From NCBI GenBank assembly GCA_947095585.1, contig OX352761.1, positions 52,006,019 to 52,070,018 on the forward strand: 64,000 nucleotides of DNA, written 5' to 3'. Positions 20,439 through 31,873 of this stretch are shown here, in pieces; within the stretch, counting starts at the first letter, position 1; each line of letters opens with the position of its first letter. Below the pieces are notes generated by a model. The model saw nothing but the letters and a program-made list of their open reading frames with translations, did no database searches and had not been told where the DNA came from. The DNA comes from Nephrocerus scutellatus (taxonomy: Eukaryota > Arthropoda > Insecta > Diptera > Pipunculidae). Made by a program: the position numbers and the translations under genes.

Positions 20439-21870
20439 AAGTCAGCGAATCGCAAGCAACGATCTGTCGCACAGAGAGCAGAGCTGCATAAAAACGAAAC
20501 AAATTACAACACAAACAAACGATGACAACAGCAAGAGCAGCACCATCAACGAGATCAACAACGCCGAATTTAGTGACGCGTTCGTTGATCGAAAACTTAA
20601 ATCGACGATTAACAGAAGTTATCAAAGAGAACGAGAAGTTAAAGAAACTTTTACTTGATGGACACAACTCTGACGAAAACGAAAGAACGAGCAAGAGAAA
20701 AAAAGCTGGAAATATAGCAACAGCAACACCAAAACCACCTAACGCAGCGGAAGCTAAGAAGGATGACAACAGGTTCTCCGTATTAGATGAAGAGAACCCA
20801 GCTGAAAATACACCGGAACAACAAACTGACAATGCCGACGCAGCAGCATTACACATAGTAAGTGATAAAAAACCACCAACACCACCAGAAACATCGAAAT
20901 CTACCGACACCAATTCTCTTATAAATGAATTGTAGAGAAAAAACAATCAAAAGAAGAGAACAACTACTAATCCGATCAACATAATTACCTCGAGACAACG
21001 AAAAGAGGCGGAGCCAAATGAAAGTACCAGTAGCGGCGGAGTTAAAACTAATATGGGGGCACCAGATGAGCGCAGGAGTATGCCCCCAATAAATTTCTTC
21101 AATCAAGATGCTAAGGACATAGCCAAAATTTTAGACAAAACAATTGGAAAAAATAATTATTTCATAAAACAGTTGAGCCGTATAAAGCACTCGATAAAAG
21201 TTTTTAATAAAATAAATTATAACAAAATTAAAGACATATTGACAGAGACAGACACTGAATACTTTACATACACGGACAAAATAAAAAACAGACATATTAA
21301 ATAAAAGGACTTAACGTGGACTTTACCCCAGAAGAAGTTCTTCAGGAGTTGAAGGAACTGCAAATTGAAAAAGTTCAATTTGTTAGTTCCTTCCGATACG
21401 CCAGTGCTCGTTCGAAAAGAGAAAATAGAATACTGCCCATTATAGCTGTGCAGCTATCGACAGACAGCGATGTACAAAAACTAAAAGAAATACGTGCCAT
21501 CGGGTCCCACATCATAAGATGGGAAAAAATTAAGAGGAGTGATGTGCTCCAATGCAAAAACTGCCAACGCTTCGGTCATGCCGCGTCTAACTGCAGCATG
21601 CAGTACAGGTGCGTTAAGTGCCAGGAAGGCCATGAACCTGGTAAGTGCGTCAGTCAGCATCGAGCGCTCAACACGAGCACATCTCATAAAGATCCCGCAC
21701 CAGATCGCTCATCTACCTGCTACCGGCTACGGAAAAAACCCCTCATACCAAATAGCGAGCTTTTCGCTACCTGCGACTTTTTTAAGATATTTAAATTCAC
21801 TTATTACTTTTTTCATTTCAGACACATATTTAGAATGAATAGTTATTTAATTTCAGAAAAAAAATTTTCA
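20437..21870 (+). mobile_element. Jockey-clade element 1 (5' part)
   Basis: The segment starts abruptly after the RNase H fragment with about 85 bp of leader, followed by ORF1. The leader and first ~130 codons recur on the minus strand at 29373-29830. No ORF2 belonging to this copy was found; another Jockey-clade element begins near 21755-21880. Confidence 0.7.
20522..21700 (+). pseudogene. ORF1 (gag-like) of Jockey-clade element 1
   Basis: From ATG 20522 the first 137 codons carry a short coiled segment (ENLNRRLTEVIKENEKLKKL) and a charged, Pro/Thr-rich tail. A TAG at 20933-20935 interrupts a frame that continues to 21304. After a frame change at about 21310, FTPEEVLQELKEL starts a PRE_C2HC-like domain. 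Two zinc knuckles follow: CKNCQRFGHAASNC (near 21553) and CVKCQEGHEPGKC (near 21610). Such proteins bind element RNA and help reverse transcription at chromosomes. The stop and the frame change make it a pseudogene. Confidence 0.78.
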
Positions 21871-21880
21871 GCCCTATAAG

Positions 21881-22969
21881 ATGGGGAAAAAACAGAGAAG
21901 AAAGGAAAAGGTTAATGAAGTATTAACCTTAATTAGACAAGAAGTCTCCAATCATGGTGGTGAATTCCTCGCATCTCTGTACGAAAAGCTGGATGAAGTC
22001 AACCAGCTTTGCGAAGACGCCACTTCCTCTAAAGAGGAAAATATGAAAAACATCATCTTCTCCTGCAGTAGTTACTGTTGAAGGAAGCAATCCGCCGAAT
22101 GTCACTGCTATAGAGAAAACAGCCAAGGCAAAACAGGCACAAAATGTCACTAAAAAGACACCACCACCTGTCGTTCCAGCAACTTTAGACTAAACGTCGC
22201 TGAACTCTCAAAGTTCACGAGGAGTGCCAATATATGTTGCAGAATTCGCAACATCAATAGCAGCAAATCGGTCGTTACGGCCATAAACAAAGACGGCCAC
22301 CAGCGAATTCGGTCTTTCCTACAGTCAGGATCCTAATGAACCAGCTGGTGCATTCGGAAAAGCTAAAACCAGCCGGCATTACCCAATGCAAAAATTGCCA
22401 AAAGTTTGGACATGTCGCAAGCAATTGCGGCATGAAATACAGATGCGTTAACTGCAAGGACGAACACTTACCTGGCCAATGTCCGAGAAATGTAGACAAC
22501 AAGAAAGACGACAACGTCTTCTGCACAAATTGCCAAAAATCTGGACATCCTGCAAACTATCGAGGATGTCCTAAATATAAAGAAAAAATGGCGGAAAAAG
22601 TAAAAAACCACCCAAAAGAAGATGGAGTAGCATAAGTTTGCCCAGAAATCTGCTGCAAAAGCAATAGTGAAAGGAGTTAGCTTTGCTAGTATAGCTGCTA
22701 TGGGGACTGCTAGCAAGCCAGCAACAATAAACAAACCACCACCAACCATCCAAGCAAGCAAAAAACCAGTAAGTAAGCAAGCTCCAAAACCGGCACCATC
22801 TACTGGAAAATCTAACATCTTCGACGATACGGAAAGGCTATTTGGAGCAGACCTTTTCACAATTCTGCAGAAAGCAAGAGAAGTCGTGCCTGCTAATTAT
22901 AGCAGTCTTGATGACAGGTCCAAAACAACCGTTTTGGGTCGACTTATTTGTGAATTATGTTCACAATAA
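21881..22969 (+). pseudogene. ORF1 (gag-like) of Jockey-clade element 2
   Basis: The start ATGGGGAAAAAACAGAGAAG at 21881 opens a 66-codon N-terminal piece (MGKKQRRKEKV). Frames then break between 22081 and 22336. The 22336-22635 frame holds three zinc knuckles: CKNCQKFGHVASNC, CVNCKDEHLPGQC and CTNCQKSGHPANYRGC. The 22667-22969 frame is an Ala/Pro/Lys-rich C-terminus starting KGVSFASIAA. The domain that should precede the knuckles is mostly deleted. Its stop at 22967-22969 overlaps the ORF2 start at 22957. Confidence 0.78.
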
Positions 22970-23965
22970 GCAGGATAAGTATATTATCATATAACGTGAA
23001 CTCTATTTATTCGTTAGCTAGGGGTATAACACTAAAATTATTTATTAAAACTAATAAACCTGACATTCTTCTTTTACAGGCACACATACTGTGTGGTTGG
23101 AGGGGATTTTAACGCTAGGCACACCCGATGGCAAGATGAAGTGTGCAACAATCAAGGAAAGGCCATTGCAGATTAGCTGGATTCAAATCCTCAGCACCAT
23201 ACCATGGCTGTTGTTTCACAACCCCGGAAGACATATCCTCGGACACCATCCATGCTGGATTTCTTCTTGGCAGCGACAAATTTCGTCAACATTCTGCCGG
23301 AATTAAGGAATTATTCCTGTTTTGCACATAATAGTGATTCGGATCATTTGGCCATTGAGCTTCGAGTGAGGTTGAATCAGCGAATTGTGCAAGTTACCCC
23401 AACACCTGAACTACACATCAACTTTACGAAAATAAACTGGAACCGGTTTAGATCAGAAGTCGAAGCTGGACTACAAATTCCAGCGGCATGTAGAAATCTG
23501 GAGAATAATGAAATTGATGATGCTATCAGAAATTTCGAGACTTCAGTGAACACAGCCATAGATCGACAGAAAACTGTTCGCTCTAGCAGGGATTGCTTTC
23601 AACATCTACCTGAGAATATTCAGGGAATTTATGCTCACAAGCAAAGGCTAAGGAAACGCCTTCAGAGGATCTTCAACAGGACTCTCAACACTGTTAATGA
23701 CGAATATCAGTCTGTATTTTCGCAACTACGTTGTACAGCAATCATGCTTCGTCAAGCTTTGCGAAGTTACCAGGAAGATGAACTGACCAAACGACTTCAG
23801 AACATCAAACCAGGCCCGGATGCTTTTAAAAAGCTGAATTCTGTGATCGGAAAACGTATCTCCATTCCAGAAAATATCTCGTTTGGAGAGCAAGTAGCAT
23901 CCAGTCCTCTTGAAAAAGCCGAAGCCTTTGCCTGTCATTTCGAAAGGAGCTTTACGGACCAATAA
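22957..23965 (+). pseudogene. ORF2 endonuclease and linker of Jockey-clade element 2
   Basis: ATG 22957 opens the endonuclease (ISILSYNVNSIYS, then KPDILLLQ), overlapping the end of ORF1 by 13 nt. Near 23085 the frame jumps to GGDFNARHTRWQD, so the middle of the domain is deleted. PSMLDFFLAATNFV and SDSDHLAIEL (about 23250-23360) are the C-terminal substrate-binding block with the catalytic SDH. A linker runs to TAA 23963-23965. The enzyme nicks the target strand to prime reverse transcription. At least two frame changes are present. Confidence 0.75.
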
Positions 23966-25510
23966 CCAGCTCATCTTCCAGATTTTGTAGAGCAGGTTGA
24001 AAGTCTTGTGGAAGACACAACTTCTCCAAGAAATTTTGAAGTGCAGTTCAGTGAAGACAATCCCGCTAGCGCACCCGTTGACGTGGTTATGTTCACAGGG
24101 ACAGCAGTTGTCAGTGATTTAATTATGAGTGGAAACTCTAAAAAATCATCGGGCACTGACGGAATTTCCAATTTTTTACTTAAAAAGCTGCCGAATATGG
24201 CGATTTTGATGTTAACTATAATATTCAACAATTGCATAAACAATAGTTACTTTCCAGACATCTGGAAAGTGGCCAAAGTAGTACCAGTTCCCAAGAAAAC
24301 TAACCGTTCTAGCGTAACTGGTTACCGCCCCATAGCTTTACTGTGTTGTACCAGTAAAATATTGGAATCCTTGATCCGTAAAAAGATCAATGAGTATTGT
24401 TCGGAAAGAAATCTAATTCCTACCTTTCAGTTCGGCTTTCGAGAAAAGCACTCTACGCTGCACCCTCTGATGAAGCTTCACAGTGACGTCACTTAAGGAC
24501 TAAATGTCAAAAGCAGTACAGTAGCCTGTTTACTAGACATCGAAAAAGCATTTGAGTGTCTGGATCAACGGGCTACTGTACAAACTTATTAGATTTGATT
24601 TCTCCGATTATATTGTGAAAATAACTAAAAAATTTCTTTTTAAGAGGGTCTATTTTGTACAGGTGTATGGCAGCCCATCGACAAGGAAGAGGATTAAAGC
24701 CGGAGTTCCCCAAGGCTCCAGACTTGGACCAGTCCTATTTAGCATCTTCACAGCGGATCAACCCACCAATGTAGCCGGAACAAGAACCATGCTTTTCGCG
24801 GACGACTCCATAACCTATGCCGTTTCCCGCTCTCCTGAGATAGCTGCCCGAAGAGTGGAGGAACACCTCCGAAACCTTTGGGAGTACTACCTGAAGTGGG
24901 GACTGAAGATTAAAGCCAACAAAACGGAACTCGTCTGCTTCCGAGTACCAGCAACCGAAACAAGGATAAGAAAAATCGCAAGCAGGTGCAGAGCCTTTAA
25001 AATCACCCTTCCGGATATAACGATAATAAACACCAAGCCAGAGACTAAGTACCTGGGAATCAACTTTACTGAGAGGCTCAAGTTTAACTCTCACATCGAA
25101 AAAACAATGAAAAAAGCGACTACGCTCTTCATTTGGTGCACCCGCTACTAAGAAGACGAAACGGACTGTCCAACAACACCAGGCTGCTCATCTACAAGCA
25201 GCTCATCAGGCCAGTGATAACCTATGGCTATCCCATATGGTTCTCACCAACAACGATGAAGAAGATCTCCCTATTTGAAAGGAAGGTACTAAGGATCTGT
25301 ACAGGGCTCTGGAGGGTGCCAAACAGCTATAAGTTTGTGTCTACTGCAAGACTTTACGAAGCAGCAGGTCTGCTGCCAATAACAGATCACTTGTTTCAAA
25401 TGGCGAGGAAATTCGTCGACGGATTGGAAACTCATCCAAGGACTGAGAAGCGAAGAAATCGAGCCAAGTCACCGGTACATACACATCAGAGGATTCACAG
25501 ATGCTAGATT
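23966..25510 (+). pseudogene. Reverse transcriptase of Jockey-clade element 2 (broken)
   Basis: In order the sequence gives KKSSGTDGISNFLLKKLP (near 24139), SVTGYRPIALLCCTSKILE, QFGFREKHST, LDIEKAFE, AGVPQGSRLGPVLFSIF (near 24697), the catalytic MLFADDSITYAVS (near 24790) and KYLGINFTERLKF (near 25047). The thumb continues to about 25490. Frame changes lie at 24496 (a stop), about 24550 and about 25140. The 3' UTR runs to about 25840 with AAATAAAAT but no long poly(A). Confidence 0.82.
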
Positions 25511-25850
25511 TGACGACATCCTTAATAATCAAGACGTCTCCTTCTACGAGAATGCCATCAATAAATATTACAAAGGCCCTCTTTATACCCCCTCTAATAT
25601 TTTTTTCATTTTTATTTTATTTTAGAATTTATTGTTAAAAATTAAATTGCTTTAAATATAATATGTAGTAGATTAAGTAGTCAAAAATATTGTTTAATTT
25701 TAAGCAATACGAATAAAAGACAATGTAAATACGTCGGGCCCCTATTGTTGAGCCGACACTTATTAATAATAGTTAATGGTTAAGTTTTAAGTCAAAATTG
25801 TATATTTTTTAAATGTTAAATAAAATATCTTAATCTTAAATCCTGGGCGT
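25511..25850 (+). other. 3' UTR of Jockey-clade element 2
   Basis: AT-rich non-coding tail containing GTCGGGCCCCTATTG and ending in TTAAATAAAATATCTTAATC near 25840. The next Jockey-clade element begins immediately after, so the two are joined head to tail. Confidence 0.6.
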
Positions 25851-25886
25851 CAGTGCGTCACAAATAAGGAGTCTCCGAAGGACTAG

Positions 25887-26225
25887 TTGTTCTATGTTTT
25901 GTGCGGAAAGGTTGGGCACCCAGCTTCCTGGAGGGGTTGTGAAGTTTACTCCAATTTACGGAATAAACTTCAGAAAAAGAAAGAGGAAGTTAAAACAAAA
26001 AACATCGAAAAACAGAAAATGTTTGAAAATTACGCTGAGAAGAGCGTCAGCTTTGCTGACAGGGCTAGGGGAGCTCTACAGAGACCCCAAAAGCCAACTA
26101 TTTCTGACAATGCAGTCAGCAAGCTGCAAGAGCAAATAAGCTCGCTTGTCAGAGTAGTTGAGAGCCAGGCAGCAAAAATAGACGCTCTTTTCAGCGTGAT
26201 TAATTCGGTGTCCAACCATGACTAG
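25887..26225 (+). pseudogene. ORF1 C-terminal part of Jockey-clade element 3
   Basis: This 112-codon frame begins within the last zinc knuckle (LCGKVGHPASWRGC) and continues through a Lys/Glu-rich helix and KSVSFADRARGA. It ends in a likely coiled coil (KLQEQISSLVRVVESQAAKIDALFS). The N-terminal gag-like part and first knuckles are missing, so the element is 5' truncated at about 25845. The stop TAG at 26223-26225 lies inside the 8-nt overlap ATGACTAG with the ORF2 start. Confidence 0.75.
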
Positions 26226-26880
26226 GGTGGAGTGGCGAAACCTCAAAATTATTGCATTGAATGTAAATTCAATAATTAGTAATGAGAGGAGGGCAGACCT
26301 GCTTCGTTTCTTAGCAGGCCATTCACCTGACGTGCTTCTTCTGAGCGAAACAAAACTGAACCCTAGACATAGGTTAGAGTTTAGAGACTACGAAGTGTTT
26401 AGGTCGGATAGGAGATGCGCAATACAGGGCGGGGGGACTGCAGTATTAGTTAGGAAACCACTTCACTGTGATATAGTAGATTTAGGAGAAATTAGAAACT
26501 TTAGCTGTCTTGAAACTTTTATTGTCTCTTTTAAATTAAATAACAATTGCAGATGCTTTGTGATATCTGCATATACCGCAAAAGTGCCCAATAGTAACTT
26601 CGACTTCGAATTCCAAAGATTGTTCGCGGTACTGGGATTAGATAGTTTATCAAACTATTTCATTCTAGCGGGAGACCTCAATGCGAAACACACCAACTGG
26701 CTTAATAGTGTGAATAACACAAGAGGCACTTTTTTAAATAATTTTATTGACGAGAGCCAGATTGATTACAAATTTAAATTCTATAGTCCAGTTACCATAA
26801 CGCTATAGTTATGGTCATGTCTTTTGAATTAGAGTCCGTTTTTAGCTTGGCGATCCACGTTAAATTACAATAAAACTGAT
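26218..26880 (+). pseudogene. ORF2 endonuclease of Jockey-clade element 3
   Basis: ATG 26218 starts within the ORF1 stop overlap. Residues about 10-20 read IIALNVNSI, then PDVLLLSETKL with the catalytic Glu, GGGTAVLVRK, the FVISAY strand, and FILAGDLNAKHTNW (near 26660) with the metal site Asp-x-Asn. The frame stays open for 196 codons to TAG 26806-26808. The C-terminal SDH block is not seen, so the domain is close to complete but cut at its end. It would nick DNA for target-primed reverse transcription. Confidence 0.8.
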
Positions 26881-28680
26881 TGGAGCAAATTCGGGCGATG
26901 CACAATCAGAAAATAAAGGGATTCATGCCCGTATTGGGAAATTCCTAGCGATAGAAATCTGTCCAATTCGGAATTGGATACCTATATCGGGAAATTAGAT
27001 TGCGCGATTTTAGAAGCTGTAAAGTCCACGGTACCGAAGATAAAAAGTCGGAATTCTATGGAATGTTATCTGAACCGTGACATAAAAGCCCTACAGAGAT
27101 ATAATAGTTCTCTTCTCACGCGGATTAACGGTATCTATCGTCGCTTTGAGGATAGAGAAAGACAGGATCAACTGATAAGGCTGAAGTCTTTGCTAAAAAA
27201 TTTAAGGCGCTCCTGAGCCAACAGTTTCGGAATAGCATCAGTGACTTTTGGCGGCAAAAAATCAAAAACATTCAAAGATCCGATTCTAGGAACATGTTTC
27301 CGCAGATTAATCGGATCTTTAGGCCGCGAGCCAGGGTTGCTATTCCGGAACTGAAGGTTCCAGTTTTAAGAGAGCCATTCTTACAACAGGCCGGGATTTC
27401 ATTAAGTGCAATACGTAGAGTCAGTGATGATTTGGTCATCGACTCCAACATTGACAAACTCAGCCTTATCGGTAGCCATTTTGAGGCTATTCATTCTGGT
27501 GTTGACGAATCGGGCGGCAACATCGATCTGGTGAGAGATGAGGTATTCCGATTTATATATCGGAGTGCCTCACTAAGAACACTACAAACGTTCTCTGAAG
27601 GGCTTAGATCAGACGCATTGACACCAGACACAACGCAGGGATACTTTACAACACTTGACGACCTGACGTTTATCTTTAGGCGACTGAACAACAAAAAATC
27701 CTCCAGTTTAGATAACATTCCCAACCACGTTTTAAAACACCTACCAGACAGCTTCATCAGGCAATACTGCGTCTTGTTTAACAATTTATTATACAACTTC
27801 TACCTTCCGAGCTGTTGGAAAGTCTCGAAGGTATTTCCAATAGCAAAGAAGCAGAAGGATCCTTCTGATCCTCAGAGCTACAGGCCAATCAGCCTGCTAC
27901 CTAACATCGGAAAGGTTTTCGATGTTGTTATCAACAAAGCGATTTGGTCCGTTTGCGAAGAAAAAGACGTCATACCGCGGAACCAGTTCGGTTTCAGAAA
28001 TAATCACTCGACAGTGCGGTTACCAAACTTATCTCAGATATCAATTGGCATCTGAATGACAAGAGGTGCACTGCAGCCTGTCTAGTAGATATCGAGAAAG
28101 CCTTCGACACGGTGTGGACAGATGGACTGATTTGTAAATTAATAAGACTAGGATTCCCCACAAGCATTATTAAAATAATAATGCAAATGATATATAATAA
28201 GAAGTTTGTTGTAACTGATAACCGTGACACGACAGCTAAAGTTTTTAATATCGCGAATGGTCTGCAGCAGGGGGCTGTGAATTTGCCGCTCCTTTTCTGC
28301 ATCTACATCAGGTGCACAGGGATAGGAACACGACACTAGCGTTTGCTGACGATATCATATTGTACACACACGGTGATAGGGTGGGGGCAATGAGGAGCGA
28401 ACTTCAAGAAAAATTCAATCAGTTACAGTCGTTCTGTACTGATTGGAGGCAAAGGATTAGTGTGACTAAGTGTGAGACAATATTGAATTGGCACTCTGTA
28501 ATAGGGATATTAGACAAAATTATAAAAGCTTACGGATTTATGACGACGACGGAGTGCCAATCCGAAACGAGACGTGCGTCAAATATCTTGGGATTGGCCT
28601 GGACAACTTCTTATACTATGATCGCCACGTGAATTCACAGCTGAAAAAGGCGATGCTGCTTTCATGGCATTGAAACGCTT
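26881..28680 (+). pseudogene. Linker and reverse transcriptase of Jockey-clade element 3
   Basis: Linker frames run 26974-27216 and into 27294-28055. RT motifs are KKSSSLDNIPNHVLKHLP (near 27695), PQSYRPISLLPNIGKVFD (near 27870), NQFGFRNNHST, LVDIEKAFDTVW (near 28081), GLQQGAVNLPLLFCIYI with a damaged PQG-SP block (near 28260), and the catalytic AFADDIILYTHGD (near 28338). KYLGIGLD is near 28590, followed by LKKAMLLSWH to 28673. Several frame changes are present. The element is cut off at about 28690 by the CsRn1-like 3' region, losing its C-terminus and poly(A). Confidence 0.8.
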
Positions 28681-28782
28681 GTTCTTTTCAAGACTACAAA
28701 ACTACAAAAAACCTTGACCAAGAAAATATTACAAATTACAAAAATAATTTAAAAAATACTGACTAACAATTTTTTTTTTATA

Positions 28783-29337
28783 TTAATAAACAACTAATAT
28801 AAAAAAATAGCGTGACGGAATCTTAACACGACGTCCAGATCTAGCCGTGATTATTGGTGTGGTACTTCCTTCTTCAGAGTGATCGTTATTCGATTTCATC
28901 GTTGGTTGTTCTTCATTCGCATTATCATTTGAATTTCTCGTTGTGTTCGATGTGCATCGAATGTCAGTTTCACTTTTTGATATGAATGCTGCTTTTAGTC
29001 TCGTATGGACCATTGTAAGGCGATTGGAGCGGTGTCTTAACGGTGTCACTACGAACAAATACGTGAGTGCAATCATTTAAATGTTTCTGAACGAAAATTT
29101 TCGATTGACAATGATGTTTTGCTGCTGTTGGTCGAACATTTTGCATCGTACGTTTCAAACTTTTGAGAAATTCTGTTTCGTTTCCCCCTTCTTTCGTTTG
29201 TTGGAAAAGTTCACCTGGAATTTTAATGTTGTTCCGTATAGCATCTCGGCTGGTGTGCTATTGATGTCTTCTGTGAACGTTGAGCGCAATCCCAAGAGAA
29301 TCAATGGCAGTGCATCATACCAGTCACTAGTTTCGTA
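28783..29337 (-). pseudogene. Integrase C-terminal part of CsRn1-like element 2
   Basis: Minus-strand reading resumes past the inserted retroposon at AYETSDWYDALPLILLGLR (near 29330-29280) and TPAEMLYGTTL, the end of the catalytic core. THVFVRSDTVKTPLQSPYNGPYE and a RSGRRVKIPSRY tail (near 28830) follow, ending at 28783. The tail is typical of CsRn1-group integrases and may aid target binding. A frame change near 29170 and others break it. Confidence 0.75.
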
Positions 29338-29352
29338 TGCTTTGATAGATGA

Positions 29353-30056
29353 TCCTTTTTTTTGCATTTTTAAATGTTTATTTGGTGTCGGTAGATTTCG
29401 ATGTTTCTGGTGGTGTTGGTGGTCTTTTACACTTACTATGTGTAATGCTGCTGCTTCCGGTGTATTTTCAGCTGGGTTCTCTTCATGTAATACGGAGAAC
29501 CTGTTGTCATCCTTCTTAGCTTCCGCTGCGTTAGGTGGTGTTGGTGTTTCTGTTGCTATATTTCCAGATTTTTTTCTCTTGCTCGTTCTTTCGTTTTCGT
29601 CAGAGTTGTGTCCATCAAGTAAAAGTTTCTTTAACTTCTCGTTCTCTTTGATAACTTCTGTTAATCGTCGATTTAAGTTTTCGATCAACGAACGCGTCAC
29701 TAAATTCGGCGTTGTTGATCTCGTTGATGGTGCTGCTCTTGCTGTTGTCATCGTTTGTTTGTAATTTGTTTCGTTTTTATGCAGCTCTGCTCTCTGTGCG
29801 ACAGATCGCTGCTTGCGAATCGCAGCTTGCAGTTACAATTTAATTTTTTAATGTTCTTATATTTGGTTGTTTTTAATATTATTTGTCACAAATAAATAAA
29901 CTTTTACAGGAAAACTATTTTAGGACGACATGAGTGTTGCCTGAGGCAATCTCTTAGATTAAAAACTATACAAAAAATACTTAAAACACTGACGCTAAAA
30001 TGCAACACAACAAAAGAAAAAACTCGTCTGGTCGCGAGAGAACACAAACGATCACT
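29353..30056 (-). mobile_element. 704-bp Jockey-derived retroposon with 15-bp TSD
   Basis: Direct repeats TGCTTTGATAGATGA at 29338-29352 and 30057-30071 flank the insert. On the minus strand it starts AGTGATCGTTTGTG, has a 5' leader of about 300 bp, then about 130 codons of the same ORF1 as at 20522 (start ATG at 29751). It switches at about 29386 to AATAAACATTTAAAAATGC and an A-run. The element thus has a 5' end, the start of ORF1 and a polyadenylated 3' end, with everything between missing. It lies inside the integrase core of CsRn1-like element 2. Confidence 0.85.
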
Positions 30057-30071
30057 TGCTTTGATAGATGA

Positions 30072-30600
30072 CTTCAATGTTCGATGCCAACGTTCTATCA
30101 TCCCATTTGACTGTGGGTGATATGGAGTTGTTTTGAAATGTGTTGTTCCCAACAATTTCGTCAATTCTCGAAATAGATCGGATTCGAACTGTCTACCCAA
30201 ATCGCTTGTGGTTCTAACTGGCGTTCCATAATGAGAAACCCAATTTGTGATGAATTCACGTGCAATTGTTTCTGCTGTGATGTCAGCGATTGGAAAAGCT
30301 TCAGGCCATCTTGAGAATCGATCGATGCATGTTAAAACATAACGCTTTTCCCTACTGATAGGCAATGGTCTAATATCGATATTTACGTGAACGAAACGAC
30401 TATCTGGCGTCACAAATTCAGAAAATGCAGTTGTGTTATGTTTGTGCACTTTGCTTTTTTGACGTAAAAAATTTTCTTGCAAAAACTTTCCGGAACGAAT
30501 GGTCGAATTGAATTGTTCGAAGCTTCACAGATTAATGATTCGTTCGAATCTGGAACGGCAAAAGATTTTAATACGATATTTGATGAACTGTTACCCGATT
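30072..30600 (-). pseudogene. Integrase core of CsRn1-like element 2
   Basis: Minus-strand motifs are VNIDIRPLPIS (first catalytic Asp, near 30390), RTTSDLGRQFES (second Asp, near 30205) and HPQSNGMIERWHR (catalytic Glu, near 30105). This is the DDE core that joins cDNA to chromosomes. The HHCC zinc-binding domain that should precede it is gone: PESFCKKIF is followed almost at once by RQKSKVHKHN. The core itself is split after KSSIKA by the 704-bp insert. Confidence 0.8.
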
Positions 30601-31160
30601 TCATTAGGTTTTTTAATTCTTCGTCAGCTCGTTGTATTCTCGCCATTTCTTCGAAATCGATGACAATGTTTACAATTTCTTCAATTCTAGATAAAACGTC
30701 AGCTACCGTGTTATCTCTTCCAGCGATGTGAATGATTTTCGTGGTAAATTGACCAATGTAATCAATCTGTCGTGTTGGACGTGGTGCTGTTTTCTCCAAG
30801 TTTTGTTTGAACATATATGTCAACGGCTTATGGTCAGTGAATATTCTAAATTTTCGTGCTTCGAGCATATAACGGAAATGCTTCAAAGCTTGATACATTG
30901 CAAGTAACTCTCTATCGTATGTACTATACTTCTTTTGCGTTTCATTAAATTTTTTCGAATAGAAACCAAATGGTTCGATTTGTTTTTACCTTGTGTACTG
31001 TTCGAGTACAGCGCCAACAGCTACGTTTGATGCATCTACGCTTAATGCTAGTTGAGCTAGGATGAGCTAAAAGTACCGATTCAATTAAATCATTTTTACA
31101 ATTTTCAAATGCTGTTTTCACTTCGTCGGTCCAGATGATTTCGGTTTTATCATTCTTCTT
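30600..31160 (-). pseudogene. RNase H of CsRn1-like element 2
   Basis: The frame 30898-30410 on the minus strand begins MYQALKHFRYMLEARKFRIF, continues TDHKPLTYMFKQN and IIHIAGRDNTVADVLSRIEEI, the end of a Ty3 RNase H. Its first half, with the SVDASNVAVGAV-like block, lies at about 31035-30900 in other frames. Element 1 has the same domain but is cut before TYMFKQ. Confidence 0.78.
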
Positions 31161-31161
31161 A

Positions 31162-31870
31162 TTACCTACAATCAGCTTTTTTTAGAACCATTTGATTGTT
31201 GACAGCATGTGGAATAAATCGTCTGTAAAAGTCGATCATACCCAAAAATCTTTTCAATTGTTTAGCTGTTTTTGGTAAGTTAAGTTTTTCGATGGCTTCA
31301 ATGCGTTCTGGTAATGGTTTGATTCCAGCTGGTGTCACCAAATGACCAAGAAATTTCACTTCTGATTTCGCCAATTGACATTTCGAAACATTGATGCTTA
31401 ATCCATACTCTTGAAGTCGCTGTAGAACGATTTTTACGTGTTGTTTGTGTTCCTCTATTGAACGTGATGCTACGAAAATATTGTCCAAATAAACAAATAC
31501 GATGTCTAGTCCACGTAAAACTTCATCAAGAAATCGTTGAAATGTTTGTCCAGCTCCACATAATCCAAATGCCATGTATATGTATTCGAATAAACCAAAA
31601 AGTGTTATTATCGCTGTTTTTGGAATATGTCAGGCTCAATTGGAATTTGATGATATGCTCGCTGTAATTCGATGACGGTGAAAATCGTTCGATCAGCTAA
31701 AAAATGTGTGAAGTCTTGAATAAATGATATTGAATAATTATCTCGTGTTGTTTTTACGTTTAACGCTCGATAATCACCACAAAATCGAAATTCTCCATTT
31801 GGTTTCGGCACAATGTGTAAAGGATTAGACCAGTTTGATTTCGATGGTCGAATTATTCCTTGTTCAAGAA
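31162..31870 (-). pseudogene. Reverse transcriptase of CsRn1-like element 2
   Basis: The minus strand reads EQGIIRPS (near 31850), PKPNGEFRFCGDYRALNVKTTRD (31808 on), TVIELQRAYHQIPIEP, then AFGLCGAGQTFQRFLDEVLRGL and VFVYLDNIFVAS. The YLDD box here is YLDN, a loss of the second catalytic Asp. FLGHLVTPAGIKPLPERI follows. A frame change near 31610 separates the two long pieces. The domain begins abruptly at 31870. Confidence 0.8.
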
Positions 31871-31873
31871 GAA

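Larger units (their letters stand above)
28690..31873 (-). mobile_element. CsRn1-like Ty3 element 2 (RT to integrase and 3' UTR)
   Basis: On the minus strand the order is RT (31870-31162), RNase H (31160-30700), integrase (30600-28783) and a short 3' region to 28690. The sequences match element 1 (17974-20438) where they overlap. Gag and protease are missing beyond 31873. The integrase is interrupted by a 704-bp retroposon at 29353-30056. At 31874 the strand sense switches: a plus-oriented terminal fragment of the same family follows. Confidence 0.8.

Noticed and set aside
20419..20946. 175-codon minus-strand frame opposite the Jockey ORF1
   Set aside because: The plus strand carries a recognisable ORF1 that recurs elsewhere; this is its shadow.
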